From contig NC_134705.1 of the NCBI RefSeq assembly GCF_043290135.1, positions 35,777,771-35,841,770 of the forward strand: a stretch of DNA of 64,000 nucleotides, written 5' to 3'. The translations under genes were made by a program, and so were the position numbers. Shown piece by piece: positions 29,256 through 42,500 of this stretch. The notes beneath the pieces were generated by a model, which saw only the letters and a list, made by a program, of their open reading frames with translations, did not search any database and was not told the origin of the DNA. Each line of letters starts with the position of its first letter. The stretch's first letter is position 1. The DNA comes from Rhipicephalus microplus. Taxonomy: Eukaryota; Arthropoda; Arachnida; Ixodida; Ixodidae.

Positions 29256-30865
29256 TTCTGAGTAGGGCAAAGCACGACTTCCTTACACAATTCTCTGCGC
29301 AACCAGGTGCAACTAGTGCGTGCAAATCAAGAATTGAGCGACATATTAGGTTCACTTGCGCCATGAATGCTCAGAAAAAGAGCCTGCGAATTTCTTTCCA
29401 CTAGTTGGACGCGTCACTGAACCACCATGATATGCTTGCTGGTTCACTCGCAGAAACTACGACGAAAAAAGGACCAGACGCAGCAGCTCGGCGCTCTACA
29501 AAAAACATTGTTGACGCTACTGTTACTTTGTGACTTATCTTTGACGTACAGGGCTTCACTTAAACTAATTTCTGCAGCTTTCGAGGAACAGAATGGTGAT
29601 ATCGGTGAATACGCGCCATTGCGATCATGTTCGTTAAGCGAATTACTCGCGTTTTGCAGCTGGTCGCATGAGAAATTGTAATGACGTAGGTCTCCTGGTG
29701 TTTTTTAGTAGCCTTGACGGATAACTATGGTAACCTTGATTATGAAGCTTAAGAGATCTCCTGACCGTGGTGCGCGTAGCGCAACAGTAGACAGAAGACG
29801 TGCGCGATTAACATCGAACACGCCACAACCACTGATAATCTGAAAGTGTAGCCGCCAGACAGCATTACACACGTAGGGCTCTTAAGGCTCTAATTTCCGG
29901 TTTCATCTAGAAAATACAATCCCATGCGTCATACAGGTAAATCGGAAAATGTTCTCGGCCGAAATCAGGTTTTTCTTGCCGTTGGTCTACCATCTCCGCG
30001 ATCAACGCAGCTATCTCGGAGGCCCTGGTTTTGCCTTTCATTGTACACCAAGAAAGTGGACACACATGTATCCCCGTTTAGAGTATATACAAACGGAATA
30101 CAACCTTCGAGAGATAATTCTAGCATGTGTGTTAAAGCAGTTCTACGTGCAGAAAGCAAGAGCTTGATGGAGAATGCAACTGCAAAGGCGAAAATTGCTA
30201 GGGCTATTCGTGTATGAAAAGGCGAGCGTCGTACTACTGATGATAAGATAGATTGCACGTGCATGCACTTCTTCATTTTGGCATCGTGTATATACCCACC
30301 TTTAACGCATTTTGGCGCTACAGAACGCAGGTCGCGGAGTACTTGCCTCGAAATCTATATGTCATGCGATGCTCGCTTGCACCTAAATTTCCAGTATGCA
30401 GCACGCAGAAATAACTTAAAAAATTCGCACTGTACCTGCAGTTTGTTTTGAGGAGCGTCCTACTTTTCTGTAGCGAAGTTCGTTTCGAGGAAGTCGTTTG
30501 CCAGGTCCTTAATTTTCAGGAAACCGCACCTGAGCCTCAATGAACAAGGAGGGCCTATGCACGTTCGCGTCTGGACGGCCCCGTTTGCACTACCCATGTA
30601 TGGCAGGCGTGGCTACGGGGGCACTGGTGGTGGCGTTTTTCGCAGTGCCACCTGAGCAGAGTCTGACGTCTGTGCTGGCTTCAAAACAGGATGGATTGCC
30701 AAGGCTGCCACTCCAATGTTTCAGTGCCTGTTTCACCGACGTTATCCCCGCAAAGTTCTTAACCTCATGCCCATTGCAACTTTCGTACTCTGCTAAGCAT
30801 GCTTGCCTTCTGTTGGAATCAACTACGTTCATTTTATTGGGCACTTGTTATCTTGCCATCTCATT
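29256..30865. other. Unassigned stretch
   Basis: No family is recognised. The frame 30540-31016 (plus) is open for 158 codons, but only its last third looks like protein from a known family (the LINE RT below). Nothing supports a host gene. Confidence 0.3.
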
Positions 30866-30869
30866 GTTG

Positions 30870-31810
30870 GCCTGGTTGGCAGGATTTCTTCACGCATTTT
30901 ACGCGGATAATATATCATTTTGGGCTAGTGAAAAGAGCATTGAAGAAATGGAAAATCGAATGCAGCAGGCCGCCTCAATCGTCGATATTGATGCTTTTGG
31001 CTATGGTCTACAATAGGCTCCTGCAAAATTTGCAATTCTGCACGTCAGACAAAATGCTGAAGACAAAACAAAATTTCGAATCTTTTTGATGGCAGCTCTT
31101 GTTGGAGAAGACTAGCAGATACGGCTTGTCCGACCTGTTTCACGGGCGAGCTGGTCGGACGCATGATCAGCCGCATTTTCAACAAACGTGGTGGATGTGC
31201 TTCCGCTTGCCCCTGAGTTTGTACTCAGCCTTAACGTTTACTCTGTATCCTACCTGTGCACTAGGAGGCAACAAGACCAGTACATCTACGCCCTCTATTA
31301 TTAGTAAGGCTACAAAGCAAATTTTACACCTCCTGGTAAATAGGTTCTCGGCGCTGCGGTGCTCCCTCGTCAACCAATATATGCTGCTTTCGCAGACGGC
31401 ATCTGCGTGCCACTTGTTAAGGCGCCTGCACATAAAATCAACTGCATTTTATAGGAAACGTGCCGACTATGACAGCTGTGACGCCAATCCCTCGAGCTAT
31501 GCGCTTGCAGACAAGAAGTGCGAGGGGGCACGGTCTTTGGCCTTCGCTTACCGACTCGCACACCTATCCTAGATTAATTATTACAGATTCACGCAGAGTG
31601 TTTAAACACTAAATGATGGGCGATGTCTCACCTTTAGCCTACGATATACTGAAGCGAGCCGTCAGGGATTTAGAACCCTCACCCGAAGACAATGTACTCC
31701 GAGGTACCAGTGGCTTAGAGGTTGCGGATGCAACCGCCAAGCGGTTATCGACCCGGCAACTCACTCAGGCTTTTCAACCTCAGAGACTAGCCAACCACTT
31801 CTGCTACTAG
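30870..31810 (+). pseudogene. RNase-H/R1-like LINE RT relic
   Basis: Near 30890-31015 is an RT catalytic block HAFYADNISFWASEKSIEEMENRMQ, in which the second aspartate of YADD is asparagine. The RT thumb and connection follow in shifting frames: NVYSVSYLCTR and YKANFTPPG near 31230-31345, then LVNQYMLLSQTASACHLLRRLHI at 31366-31434. A weaker continuation reaches 31810. The mutated catalytic aspartate and frame breaks make it inactive. It resembles LINEs with long C-terminal tails in ticks; the clade is uncertain. Confidence 0.6.
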
Positions 31811-32180
31811 AAAAAAATTTTGTGTGCTACTGCGAATGACATCGCCTTCTTTCAGTGCTTTAAGGGTCTGAGTGAGGCAGATAAACTAACCCAAGGTGCC
31901 CGCAGACCTTCTTTTTGTTGTACTTTGCTATAGAGAAACATTGTAACGCTAAAGTCGATGGTCGGTGCCCTTAGTGTAGAAAAGTCTCCGATATGTTTCG
32001 CATAGTGTGGGCATGTCAAATGAATCCTTCCTTTCCCACTCACCCTTATGATATGAAGCACCGATCACCAGAACGACGAAGACGATGATACCATATGATA
32101 CGGTGACAGAAACGCACCTGCACGCACACGGCTGTAACAACTCAAGAAAGACGCCCGACTGCACGTGCGCACGCGGCACG
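31811..32180. other. Unassigned spacer
   Basis: No gene, repeat end or signal recognised between the LINE relic and repeat X copy 3. Confidence 0.4.
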
Positions 32181-33765
32181 AAAAAAAATTGGCAGATACC
32201 ACGTACAGAGAGAATCGATGATATGCGAAGCAAGAATGAGGAAGGTTGATATGCCACTTTAAAATAACCAGAACTTTACCAGCTGAATTTAAATTAAGCT
32301 GTACTCGACGTCCTTGTCATGATTATTATGTTTGGATGTGTCGTTTACCTTCGTCAGGTATTCATCTCACGGGATACCAAATTTAGTATAGTTGGAGCTA
32401 GCGAAACGACTGGGAGTACGCTATAAACGTGGTATGTTGTCATGGTCTTACATGAGATGCGTGTCAGGATTATCATATTTGCACTAGTCATATACTTTCG
32501 TCATCCATCGATGTCACGTAACATCAAACTCCGTATATGTGGAGCTAGCGAAACTGCACGATTGCATAATGAAGGGCCCAGTATACTCCAATGTAACGTT
32601 GACACGTGGGCATGCCGGGCACAGCGACGCTATAAGTTATCAAAACGCGAGAACTCTACAGACAGACGCCGGGTACGATCGGCGCGACCAGCGTTCGTTG
32701 GCGCGGCCCGACGTCACCTGGCGCGTTATAGGACATCCTGCATTTCACACCCTCTACGTTACCCAGACAGCTCTGCGTCTGCCTTTTTTCGTGACGGAGG
32801 GACGCCGGAAGTGCTGAAATGCGCGTGCGTAAGAGCAACGTAGCGCGGCGGGCACCTGCGAGTATACGGCAGTATCGGCGACCGGCGGAAGATCGGCGGC
32901 GTGACGCAACAAAACGAACGCCGGCGCGCACGCGCGCCGTATCGCAGCGAACTGTATTGGCACCTTGACTATGTCATGTAGTCTTGTTGTCACATGACAC
33001 GCACCTCATGAATATCATGTTTGCACCAGTCACATACCTTCGTAATCCATTGACGTCATATATTACCAAGTTTAGCATATTTGAAGCTAGCAAAGCAGCC
33101 GCGATCGCATCATGAGTGTGGCATGCAGTCATGGTGTTACATGACACGCATCTCACGATTATCATGATCGGATGTCTCATTTAGCTATGTCGTTCATTCA
33201 CGTCCCGTAGTACCAAATTTCGTATATGTGAAGCTAGCAAAATGACCGCCAGCAAATCATGAGCGTGGCATGTATTCATGTTGTTACACGACACGCACCT
33301 GATGATTATAATGTTTGCACCAGTCACATACCTTCGTCATCCATTCAGGTATTGTAAAAGCAAATTTTGTATATGTGACGCTAAGGAAATGGCTGCGAGC
33401 GCATCATGAGCGTGGCATGCCATGTGGTTATATGACACGCATGTCAATAATTGTATGTTAAGGCCTGTCGCTCGTGTTCGCCATGTAATCATGTAATACC
33501 ATGTAATTGCAACATGCCATGTGAACGTAACCACCGGAAAAGCAGCAAGACCATGAAATGTAATTCATGAGATTAATGACATAGATGTCATGATTTTCAT
33601 TTTATGACTGGTCAAATATGCTCGCCATACAGCCATGTTATGCCATACCAAGTTTTGTATAGATACCATTATCCAAACAGCCAAGAGAGCTAAAAGTCGT
33701 AGGCAGCCAGATAGATACGCTCAAAGTTGAGGAGCTTCGCTAAGAAATATTTCGCATTTAAAAAG
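32180..33765 (+). repeat. Repeat X, copy 3 (stand-alone)
   Basis: The third copy lies outside the inverted duplication, so X is a dispersed repeat of its own. It starts GAAAAAAAATTGGCAGATACC, has the same roughly 145-bp units and GC-rich block (about 32575-32960), and ends AGAGCTAAAAGTCGTAGG. Only two GATA units follow (33711-33718), then GCTCAAAG and a CTAAGAAATATTTCGC end. This helps to set the true 3' end of X beyond the microsatellite. Confidence 0.7.
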
Positions 33766-35790
33766 GAACAGGTGACGTTGGCCGATCAGCGACAATCAGA
33801 AACTGGAGCGACGAAGATACGTTGGCCTGGCGGGACGTCAACGCTCTTGAGGGCACCATTTTCGGGAGGTACCTCGTCGGACGTCAACTCTCAAAGCACT
33901 CCACACACGGCACGTCTTCTGCTCCGGTGCTCAGTGGACGCAGCACCTGGAACAACCCGTCCTGCCTTGTTCTCGTCCGACAGCATCGACACCGCCACGA
34001 CTGCTTTGTCGACTCCCAGACGCGTGAGTGCGTCGTCTCTTGAACTGCTTCCTAAAGAGGCTTTGCCAATTGGCCATTTTATATTTCCCTTCGTGCTTTC
34101 TATTTTTGTTGTTTGTGCAGTATTCGTAAAAATATATGTTCTTGTGCCGTGCCACTCGCGTCCACTCTCTTGCTGCCCTAGCCATCGTCTCTCGGACGTC
34201 GCAGTAATGCTGCTCCCCGAGCCTTAATATTTTATAATACCTTCCCTTACTCTAGAGGCTTGGGAGGCAGCGCTCCTCAATCGCTCAGGGCTGGAGGCTC
34301 AAAATGCACAATTTTAACGAGCACAGGTGTAGCGGCATTGTCCAGCAAGGTCTCAGAAAAAGAACTCCACCTGTTTAAAGTGTCCTTATGGACCTGCAAA
34401 ACCTTCATCAATAAACATTGTTATTAAACAGTGAAACAAGCTACCCCGGTGTCCATACCGGCCATACGTGCGTCTTTCCACACAGTTATACGCCCTTGCC
34501 AACGTGAGAGCGCAGAATGAACGCTGGCTAGAATCCCGCCTTCCGTGCAATGTAATAGATAAGGTCTTGCACGCTGACCACCTACCAATTCCGGAAGCAT
34601 CACCAGGGATGCCACCCCACAATCCGCCACACAAAGGCGGGCTGCAATGCCTAGGTTTCGGACCTATCACTTGCCATCAAGATATCAAAGACGTTTCCCC
34701 GGACAAAAAGCTTTGTTTCCAGCCTTCCGGTGAGCTCCAGGCCTTGGTACGCTGCCCTGATGTCCTTCCCTTCACCACTCGACGTCTCAGCCTACCAACT
34801 CGCTGGTCAATTCCTCAGAGGACAGCTTTGACCAGTTCAGTACCAGCGTTAGGCGTCCTTCATACATTGCATTCATAAAGCGTGTACTGTAGAACGTGCC
34901 TAGACCCTAGTTACGACAATCACCCTCATCGACCGCCTAATATTCATCTCCTTTTCACGACCGGGCTCGAGCATCTGCGTTCATCAATGACAGTTACAGC
35001 CAGCAGTAAGTCGGTCTCCTCCATGTGAGTGTCATAAAACTACAGCCGGCTTGTTCATCATTGTTGTCTGCGCCGTCTGAGTTCACGGCACTTTCCGTTG
35101 ACATACTGCAAGCTTGTGCCAGCGCGCGTGTCCATGGAGCCCTCTCGCAGAGTTCAGCCGCACTGGATGCGTGATAGCAGGCATCACTGGGCGGGTTTCT
35201 CCGCGCAGTGGCTGATGTCACCTGTTTGCATGGTGTCATCCTGAGCAGCCCAGTCCTCGTCCTCAAGCTGGAAGAATGAGTATATAAGTGGCAATCTACA
35301 TGGTCGATGGATTCTGCCTTTTAATTCTTGAGCCGGCCCAACTATGCTCCATGCTTCTTGACATAAACGAGACTCTCAGCCTCAGCCACCCGAGCGTAGA
35401 CGAGTTGCATGAATTTTTACAATGCTGTAAACTACGCCGAAATATTCAAGGAACCCTACCACACGACTGTGCAAGAAAAAAACCTTGAAACACGCAAGAG
35501 CGTAGCGTTATTGCGAGGAAACGAAAGTGCAAACAGGAAATAGATGTTTAATTTTAATGTGTACATTTTATGGGATCGAAGTGGCGTGCGCACTGGCCAA
35601 TTGTATAGTATGGCTCATGCACAATGGTAACCGTTGGCCGTTTCCTGTACATAATCACGGATGGGGCTACAAAAATTTCGTTTTGTAACTGGTCCGTTCA
35701 GCTGACGACGGAATTTCTCCAGACCTCTCATCGGACATTATACGAGTTGCCATACGTGCACACATAGATCGGCTAATTTCTCATTAGTCC
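33766..35790. other. Unassigned stretch
   Basis: There are open frames at 33727-34227 and 34468-34878 (plus), but no family is recognised. An AATAAA at about 34409-34414 with a GC-rich region before it could be an LTR or gene end. No second copy exists in the window to test this. Confidence 0.3.
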
Positions 35791-36610
35791 CCCGCGATCA
35801 CTCAATGTGAGATTTAACCACGAGTTCAAGCTGGAGTGAGACTCGTTGAGTAATATATTGGGTGAGTTTTAGTTCGAGTGAGTGCGGCTGAAGATAGTTT
35901 TATTCAATATGAGTTCGAGTGAGTCCAGCTCAGACAAAAATTTGATGAGTCTGAGTCCGATTTAGTCCAAGGCACAAGATAATTTTTCCGAGTCAGTCTG
36001 AGTGAGTTCCACTTAAATTTGCCGACCAATGGTCCTATATACTTGTCCTCAGCATCATTATAACACTGGACTGGTTTTATGTTTACACTCACATCTACTT
36101 ACGAGTATTTCAAAGCACTTTCGTTGATTCACCATTTCACTATTTGTAGATTAGAGGCATTAATTACGAAGAGGGGTGCTTTGTGTTCCCCCTTCCCCGC
36201 GAAATCTTCCGCCGAAGTTCTTGATAAATATATAGTATTTTGAGCTCTCTTTCGAAAAATGTCATTTGATTTCCAACCACTCGTAATTTTTATTCGCAGG
36301 TAATATATAAAAAGGCTCCAAAAAGAACACCGATTAAGGAAGATATTTGCGTTAAAGAGCACTGCCACTATGATCAAGAAAGCTTATTCTAGACTCACAG
36401 ACTCATGAGTCGACTCATTTTGACTTAGGCAGACTCAAATGAAGCCGTCAGTCAGTCTGTGTGTGAATCAGTCCGAATCAGTCTGCTTAAAGAAACTTTT
36501 TGTGAGCTTGAGTCGGAGAGATTCTGACTCTGTAAAAGTGCGGTGAGTCTGATTTCGAGTGAGTGCTACCGGTAAATATATTTCAAGAGTGAGTCTGCGT
36601 AAGCTTCACA
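35790..36610. repeat. Degenerate GAGTC/GAGTGAGT repeat pair
   Basis: Two clusters (about 35820-36010 and 36395-36590) are built from degenerate GAGTC and CGAGTGAGT words. The first begins, and the second ends, on the GAGTGAGTGC-like form. The 380 bp between them is AT-rich and non-coding. Confidence 0.55.
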
Positions 36611-37190
36611 AGTTTTCCTAGCCTATGCGTGTATATCGAAGTTGTTCATACAGTTACTTTCTTGTTTATATATATTGTAACTTGGAGAATGGAGCACCAT
36701 AATTACACGAGAAACACATACTATACTTTCAATGCCAACTTGGCAACATGGCTTGAGCTCCGCTTCACTTTTGTTCTCTTCCAAAAATCATCTGATAAAA
36801 TATAACAATTGCTTCTAGCCTGTAAGACAAACAAAAACATGTAGATGACGTTCGATCATGGCGACGATGGCTTCTGGCAAATTTTTTCAGCTTCAGTTAA
36901 GGTCCTAGCGTCCACATATTTCGGTGCCAAAAACTCGCGTGCAGACAAGCCTCACTTGTACGGGTGGCACATAGGACACTGCTCTCACATCGCGTCACGC
37001 GCGGTGAGGATTACACGGATTGCGCAAGCGAGTTGGCAACGACGTCAGCCAGCAGCCCTTGACGTGCGCAGAACGCAAAGAATACTCGGGAAGCGCTACT
37101 TTCACTTGACTCCGCTAGCGCCGACATCTCGAAGCTCACACTCGTAAATCAGCGACTGTCCGCTAGCAATACGAGCCCTCGCAGATTAAC
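36611..37190. other. Unassigned, likely 5' part of BEL/Pao relic
   Basis: It precedes the BEL gag fragment and may hold its LTR or leader, but no LTR ends or primer site could be defined. The open frame 36845-37147 resembles no known family. Confidence 0.3.
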
Positions 37191-37850
37191 GAGAAGTATG
37201 AGGAGTATATCCCGTCCCAACGTATCGAAGAGGAGTACACAGCTATCGCGAAATATCAAAATCAAGCGTTCAGCATGCTCGGCGAAATAAGTAGCAGATT
37301 ATTGCAAAGAGAACGCGTTCAGGCCAGCCATGCACAAGCTACTAGCGGTGAAAGCATAACAGCAACAGCTTTCAGCCACGAGGCTTCAGTAAGATTTGTG
37401 GCGCCCTGGCTGCCGCATTTGTAGATTCCAACATTCAAAAGTGACATCGCATAGTGTGAGACAGATTTGCAATAACAGCTGATTGAGCAGCTCAAACACC
37501 TCAACGAAGACGTGAAGCCATCCACAAAGTTCTACTACCTCAAAGTTTTTTATTTGGTGACGCAGCAGTAGCAATAGCGGGTTTTCCCACGACCGAATCT
37601 TGCTACGCCGACGCCATAGCTATGACTAAGAAAAGATTGGACAATAAAACTAAGACTATTCAGCACCGTTTCACGTTACTCAGAAATATCCCAGCGGTGA
37701 CATCGGCTACCGACATTCATGGGTTACAAAACCAGTACGACGCCACGCAGCTGAATATTCGCTACCTTGGATCCCTGAACGTGCCCACGCTGACGTATTC
37801 GGCTAGGCTTTTCAACATCTTACTACAGGCTCTTTCGCAGGCCACCAGTC
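37190..37850 (+). pseudogene. BEL/Pao gag relic, N-terminal part
   Basis: In broken frames this encodes features of a BEL/Pao Gag (the DUF1759-type region). These are a YEEYIPSQRIEEEYTAIAKY helix near 37198, then LPHL-stop-IPTFKSDIA near 37411 and LNEDVKPSTKFYYLKVFYLV near 37503. RLDNKTKTIQHRFTLLRNIPAVTSATDIHGLQNQY then runs from 37634 to near 37738. These fit the usual order of capsid motifs. Homology stops near 37840, where the VNTR element begins. The missing zinc-knuckle and protease part appears at 44640-45660 on the same strand. Confidence 0.7.
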
Positions 37851-38184
37851 TTTGTTTTATGGGCGGAAAATTCACACAGCATATCCACTTAGTTAATGAT
37901 GATGAGTGGGGCGAAGCGTCCGTCAGTCTTCCCGTGCGTTCGTCCCTCCGTGCTTCCGTCCATCCTTTCGTTCTTGCTTTGGTCCGTTCGTCGGAGTGAC
38001 CGTCCGTGCGTTCGTCCATCCATGCGTCCTTCAGTCCAGCCGTTCATGAATCAATCAATTCATGCGTTCATCCGTGCGCCTGTCTGTCCATCTGTTCGTT
38101 CGTCCGTCTGTCTGTATGTGTCTGTGGGTCTCCCTGTCCGTCTCCCTGTCCGTCTGTCTGTGTGTCTGTCCGTCCATCCGCCAC

Positions 38185-38185
38185 C

Positions 38186-38268
<83 letters not shown>
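38185..38268 (+). repeat. (CTGT)21 microsatellite
   Basis: 84 bp of perfect CTGT within the degenerate VNTR arm. Confidence 0.95.
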
Positions 38269-38539
38269 ACGTTGACCCGTTCATCTAGTGAACACTTTCG
38301 GTACAGCTATCTCACATCTTTTAGGGGCGAAGCTCCTTATAGCGGCACCCGTTCGTCCCTCGTAGCCGTCGCAGTGTCTAACAATTGTTAGATTTTTACC
38401 CCCAAGGTGGTGCCGGTGGAAGATTTGTTCTGTGCGTTGTTGAACAATAAAAAATGTGCTCAATGTACATGCCAATGGCTGCTAATGGGGAATGAAAGCC
38501 AGGAGCATTCGGCTTTTAGTTAACTTGCACACTGCGATC

Positions 38540-39010
38540 CCCATTAGCAGCCATTGGCTCGTACGTTGAGCACTATCTGACAAGAAAGGGTTGCTACGTT
38601 ATACTCGATGGTTGTAACCTCCTTAGTTTCAAAAAGGTTTAGTGAGCATTGAGCCACAGTGTCATTATTATAATGAACTAGTATATACCATGAACTCGAG
38701 GTGGTTAAAGGTGGGAAGTAGATACGAAGCGCAAGCCGTAAGAAAGTTAAAGCCGAATTCTCCTGTCTCTCATTTCCCATTAGCAGCCATTGGCATGTAC
38801 ATTGAGCACTCTCTGAGAGGAAAATGTTGCTACGTTATGCTCGCTGGGTGTAACTTCCTTGGTTTTAGAAAGGTTTAGTGAGCGTGGGCCACAGGGCGAT
38901 TGAACTAGTATATACCACAGTGAACTAGTATATACCATAAACTCGAGGTGGTTAAAGGTGGGAAGTAGACCCGAAGCGCGAGCCGTAAGAAAGTGTGCGT
39001 GTGCCACCTC
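38540..39010. repeat. Two tandem ~237-bp units
   Basis: Each unit runs from CCCATTAGCAGCCATTGGC to GAAGCGC(A/G)AGCCGTAAGAAAG. The second copy contains a small extra duplication of ACTAGTATATACCA near 38907-38938. A third partial start lies at about 38450. Confidence 0.8.
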
Positions 39011-39376
39011 TCGTTTAGCCGTTGGAATGTCCACTGGAAGGCGGTGCTTCTATACGGGGAATATATGATGAAAAAATGCGAGATGGTGGTACTTGGAGTG
39101 TTGAATACATAATGGAGTGTTGAATATATGGACGAACAGATACACAGACAGATGCATGGATAGACGCATGAACGGACGCAGGGGCGGATGCATGGACAAG
39201 CGCAGGGACGGACGCACGAACAGACGCACGCACGGACGAGTGGATGGACGCATGGACGGTTACACAGATGGACGCATGGATGGACGGAAGGAAGAACGAA
39301 TGGACGGACGAATGCTTCACCCCACTCTCCCTCATTCACTCCGTGGATGTGCTGCCAATTTTTTTATCACATATTC

Positions 39377-39496
39377 GGATGGATGGATTGATGGATGGAT
39401 GGATGGATGGATGGATGGATGGATGGATGGATGGATGGATGGATGGATGGATGGATGGATGGATGGATGGATGGATGGATGGATGGATGGATGGAT
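39377..39496 (-). repeat. (GGAT)n / (ATCC)n tail of LINE
   Basis: 120 bp, nearly perfect. Read on the minus strand it is (ATCC)n directly after the LINE 3' terminus, so it is the LINE's own tail greatly expanded. Confidence 0.93.
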
Positions 39497-39586
39497 GTAT
39501 CCGGCTGTGCCCTTTAGATCGGGTGGTGGCTCACGCCACCCAGCCATGAAGTTAAGTACTACCACTGTGTGTTTACGGATTGCATT

Positions 39587-42500
39587 TCACTCGCGCTTCG
39601 ATTGTAGCCACCTTTCAGTTAGCCTCCTCCTGGTTATTTCTACCCGTTTAGAGTATATATTGCTTTCACGGTCCTTGAACCCCAATGCTTTGAAAAATTC
39701 CGCCCCAATACCTTTGACAATACGGCGGAGCCCTTTACAGAAAATTATCAAATGTTCATCCGCTTCTTCTCCTCTCCACACGCACTACATACCGTGTCTG
39801 TGACTTCATAATTTGCTCGAAACGTCTTGAAACGAAATACTCCCGTTCTAGCCTCGAAGAGCAGAGACCTACACCGAAATGTGTCATAGATCTTTTCCCA
39901 AAAAATTCTCTTATTGAAAGTTTGGCAGGTCTCCATTAATGATTTTGTAAACATTCCGATGTTGCACATGTCCCTCGCTGTTTCCTTCACTTTCTTCTTA
40001 ACCTTTGTTTTCTCTTGGCTTGGTATTCTGTTGTCGTCTAGTTACTTGCTTGACAGTTTTCGAGTTTACTTCCTCCATTTAGTATCAACATTCTTCATGT
40101 ACAAGTAGCTCAAAACTTTCCTAGCACAACGCTCCTCTCCCATTTTTTGCTTCCCTGCACTCAAATGAAGTTCTTTCCATGTCACCCTGTACCCCCTGAT
40201 TTGGGGTATAGGGTGAATTCCCGTGTGCTCCCAAAGCAGGTCTACCTATAACACGTTGTTTAATTTCTCATCTGGCTTGAACTTCTGATTTCATGCACAA
40301 GACCACATTGCCGAACGTCCAACCCTGGAAAATGACACATTTCTTATCCCTCTCACAACGTCATAGCTATGGTAATTCCACAGTGCCCTATTTTTCATTA
40401 CAGCTACATTCCTGGGGCCTTTCGTCATTACTTATGTTTCGTGCCTCCTTAGATACTCAGCTCCGTTATTTATGCATAGGGCCAAATATTTGTATTTATC
40501 CACTATTTCTAGCATGACTTCCTATATCTTAGGCTCACTGCCTTTGTTATCAATTAAATTGTGGTTGCTGATTTTTCCATGCTGAACTTCAAGTTTGACC
40601 TATCTTTCTCATTACCACGTATATCTATGAATCCTTGCAGATTCTTTGTTGTGAGCTATTTTTACCATATCCTCTGCATACATCAATGCTGGTATTGACT
40701 GTTCAATGTGTTTCCCTTGCTTGGCAAAAGAAAGGCTCCATCTTAGTCGACTCCCCACTAGTTTTGCTTTCAGTTCCTGGAGATACAGCATAAGTAACAA
40801 AAAAGACAAAGGACATCTCTGTCGAAGCCCCCGTTGTATTCTATAGAATCAGATACCTGTTCTTCCCATTTTATAACTACCTTGTTACTTTTATAAATAT
40901 CATTTATAAGATTAGTTATTTCCTTTTCCGCATCTAGTGTGTCCAGTATTCCCCTCAAGTTTTCTTGAATCACACTATCGTCAGCTCCCTTGATATCTAG
41001 AAACGCCAGCGACAGGGGCCTGTGTTCTTTTTCCGCTAGTTTAATACACTGCATCAACAAAAACAGATTGCCCTCCAACCTCGTTCGTTCATGGAAACCA
41101 TATTGTAGTTCTCCGAGCACCCCTTCATTTTCTACCCATGTCTGTAGTCTTTCCTTTACTCTTTGCATCACCAGCCTGTAAAAAATACTGATGTCACTGT
41201 TATAGGACGGTAGTTGTTTATGTCGTGTTTGTCACCCTTTCCTTTACAGATCATGTTCATCCTGATTAGTTTCCAGGCATTGGGAGCTTCACTATTCAAT
41301 ATTGCTTTGCTCGCTGCCTCTCTTAATGTTTGCTTAGAGGTTGGTCCTAGTTTCTTTATTAGCAAAATTGGGAGGCCGTCAGGGCCTACTGATGTGCTAT
41401 TAGGAACCCTTTTCTCTGCCCTTTACCACTTTTTCTGTCCCAGTGGAGCCACTGAGCTGCTTACTCCGTCCTCATCTGGTATGGTGCATGCGGCGTTTTC
41501 TTAGTGTTTGAATTTTTCTATCATCTTTGTTTTATATATTCCACTGCCTCACCCCCTTTCAGCCTGGCCCCTTTACCTGCAGTTACAAACCAGTGTTTTA
41601 TGCTTGTCTCATTACTCAGAGAAATGAAATGGTTCCAAAACTTTGCAGCTGCCTTTCTATACTTTGTGTTTACTTCCGCCATCCATTGGGCCCCACTTCT
41701 TCTAATATTTTCACTAATCAATTCAGGCGCTTCCTTCTGGAGCTCAAAAATTTATCTCAACTTTTTTACATCATCTTCCCGGTCACCCCCTGTTCAGAAT
41801 ACCTGTGTTACCTAGAGGCGTCCAGACGTCTTACAATAGCTCTCTCAACTTCCTCATCCTACCAGCTCTTGGGTTTGTGTATGTTTTTTCCGGTTGATTT
41901 AACTCATACATTAGCAAGCTCTGACTGAAACAATGGAGCTAGATTACGGTACGTGCACTCTGTTTTAGTACCCTCGGCAATTATTTTCCCAGTCTCTTTA
42001 CTTGCTATTTCTTTTAGCCTCTCTGAATAAAAGTTACCGTGTGTTTGCTTGAAATTCCATCTTTCCAATTTCATTTCTCTTCCAAAATTCAGCTTCATAC
42101 GTTTGTGATCACTATCTAAGTTTCTGGACCCATTATTTATCTATGTTCATCCTCCTCAGTCGATCATACATCCTATATGACATTATTGCGTAATCTATCG
42201 TCGACTGCAGCCTTCCCATCTCCCATGTTATCTGCCCTTCGCGTACCTCGGTGCTGTTGCAAATGATGAAATCATGCCTTTTACACATATCCATTAGCAT
42301 TCTTCCTTTTGAGTCAGTATATCCATCCATATTTTATATGTGTGCATTCATATCTCCTAATATAATTACCTCGCACTCTTCAAATTTGTCAATATCATTT
42401 TCTATGCACTGCACTTTTTGTTGGTTTTCCTCTCTTGTTTTGCCCCTGCCCACAAGAGTACAAAACCCAGGAGTGTCATTTGCCCTGCTACTTTCTCTTT

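Larger units (their letters stand above)
37865..39370. mobile_element. Foldback-like VNTR element
   Basis: The left end has GATGAGTGGGGCGAAGCGTC (about 37900) and the right end its imperfect reverse complement, GAATGCTTCACCCCACTC (about 39310). Next to each end lies a degenerate four-base tract of CGTC/CTGT type on the left and GACG/GGAC type on the right. The centre (38400-39010) is a two-unit tandem repeat. No transposase is encoded. A related single-VNTR copy is at 53089-53425. Confidence 0.6.

Noticed and set aside
34468..34878. 136-codon plus-strand frame
   Set aside because: No recognised family, and a minus-strand frame of similar size overlaps it; not enough to call a gene.
38060..38284. 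Open frame of TDRQ repeats
   Set aside because: Translation of the CTGT microsatellite; no protein signal.
39332..39565. Open frames of HPSI or WMDG repeats
   Set aside because: Translation of the GGAT tract in either direction.
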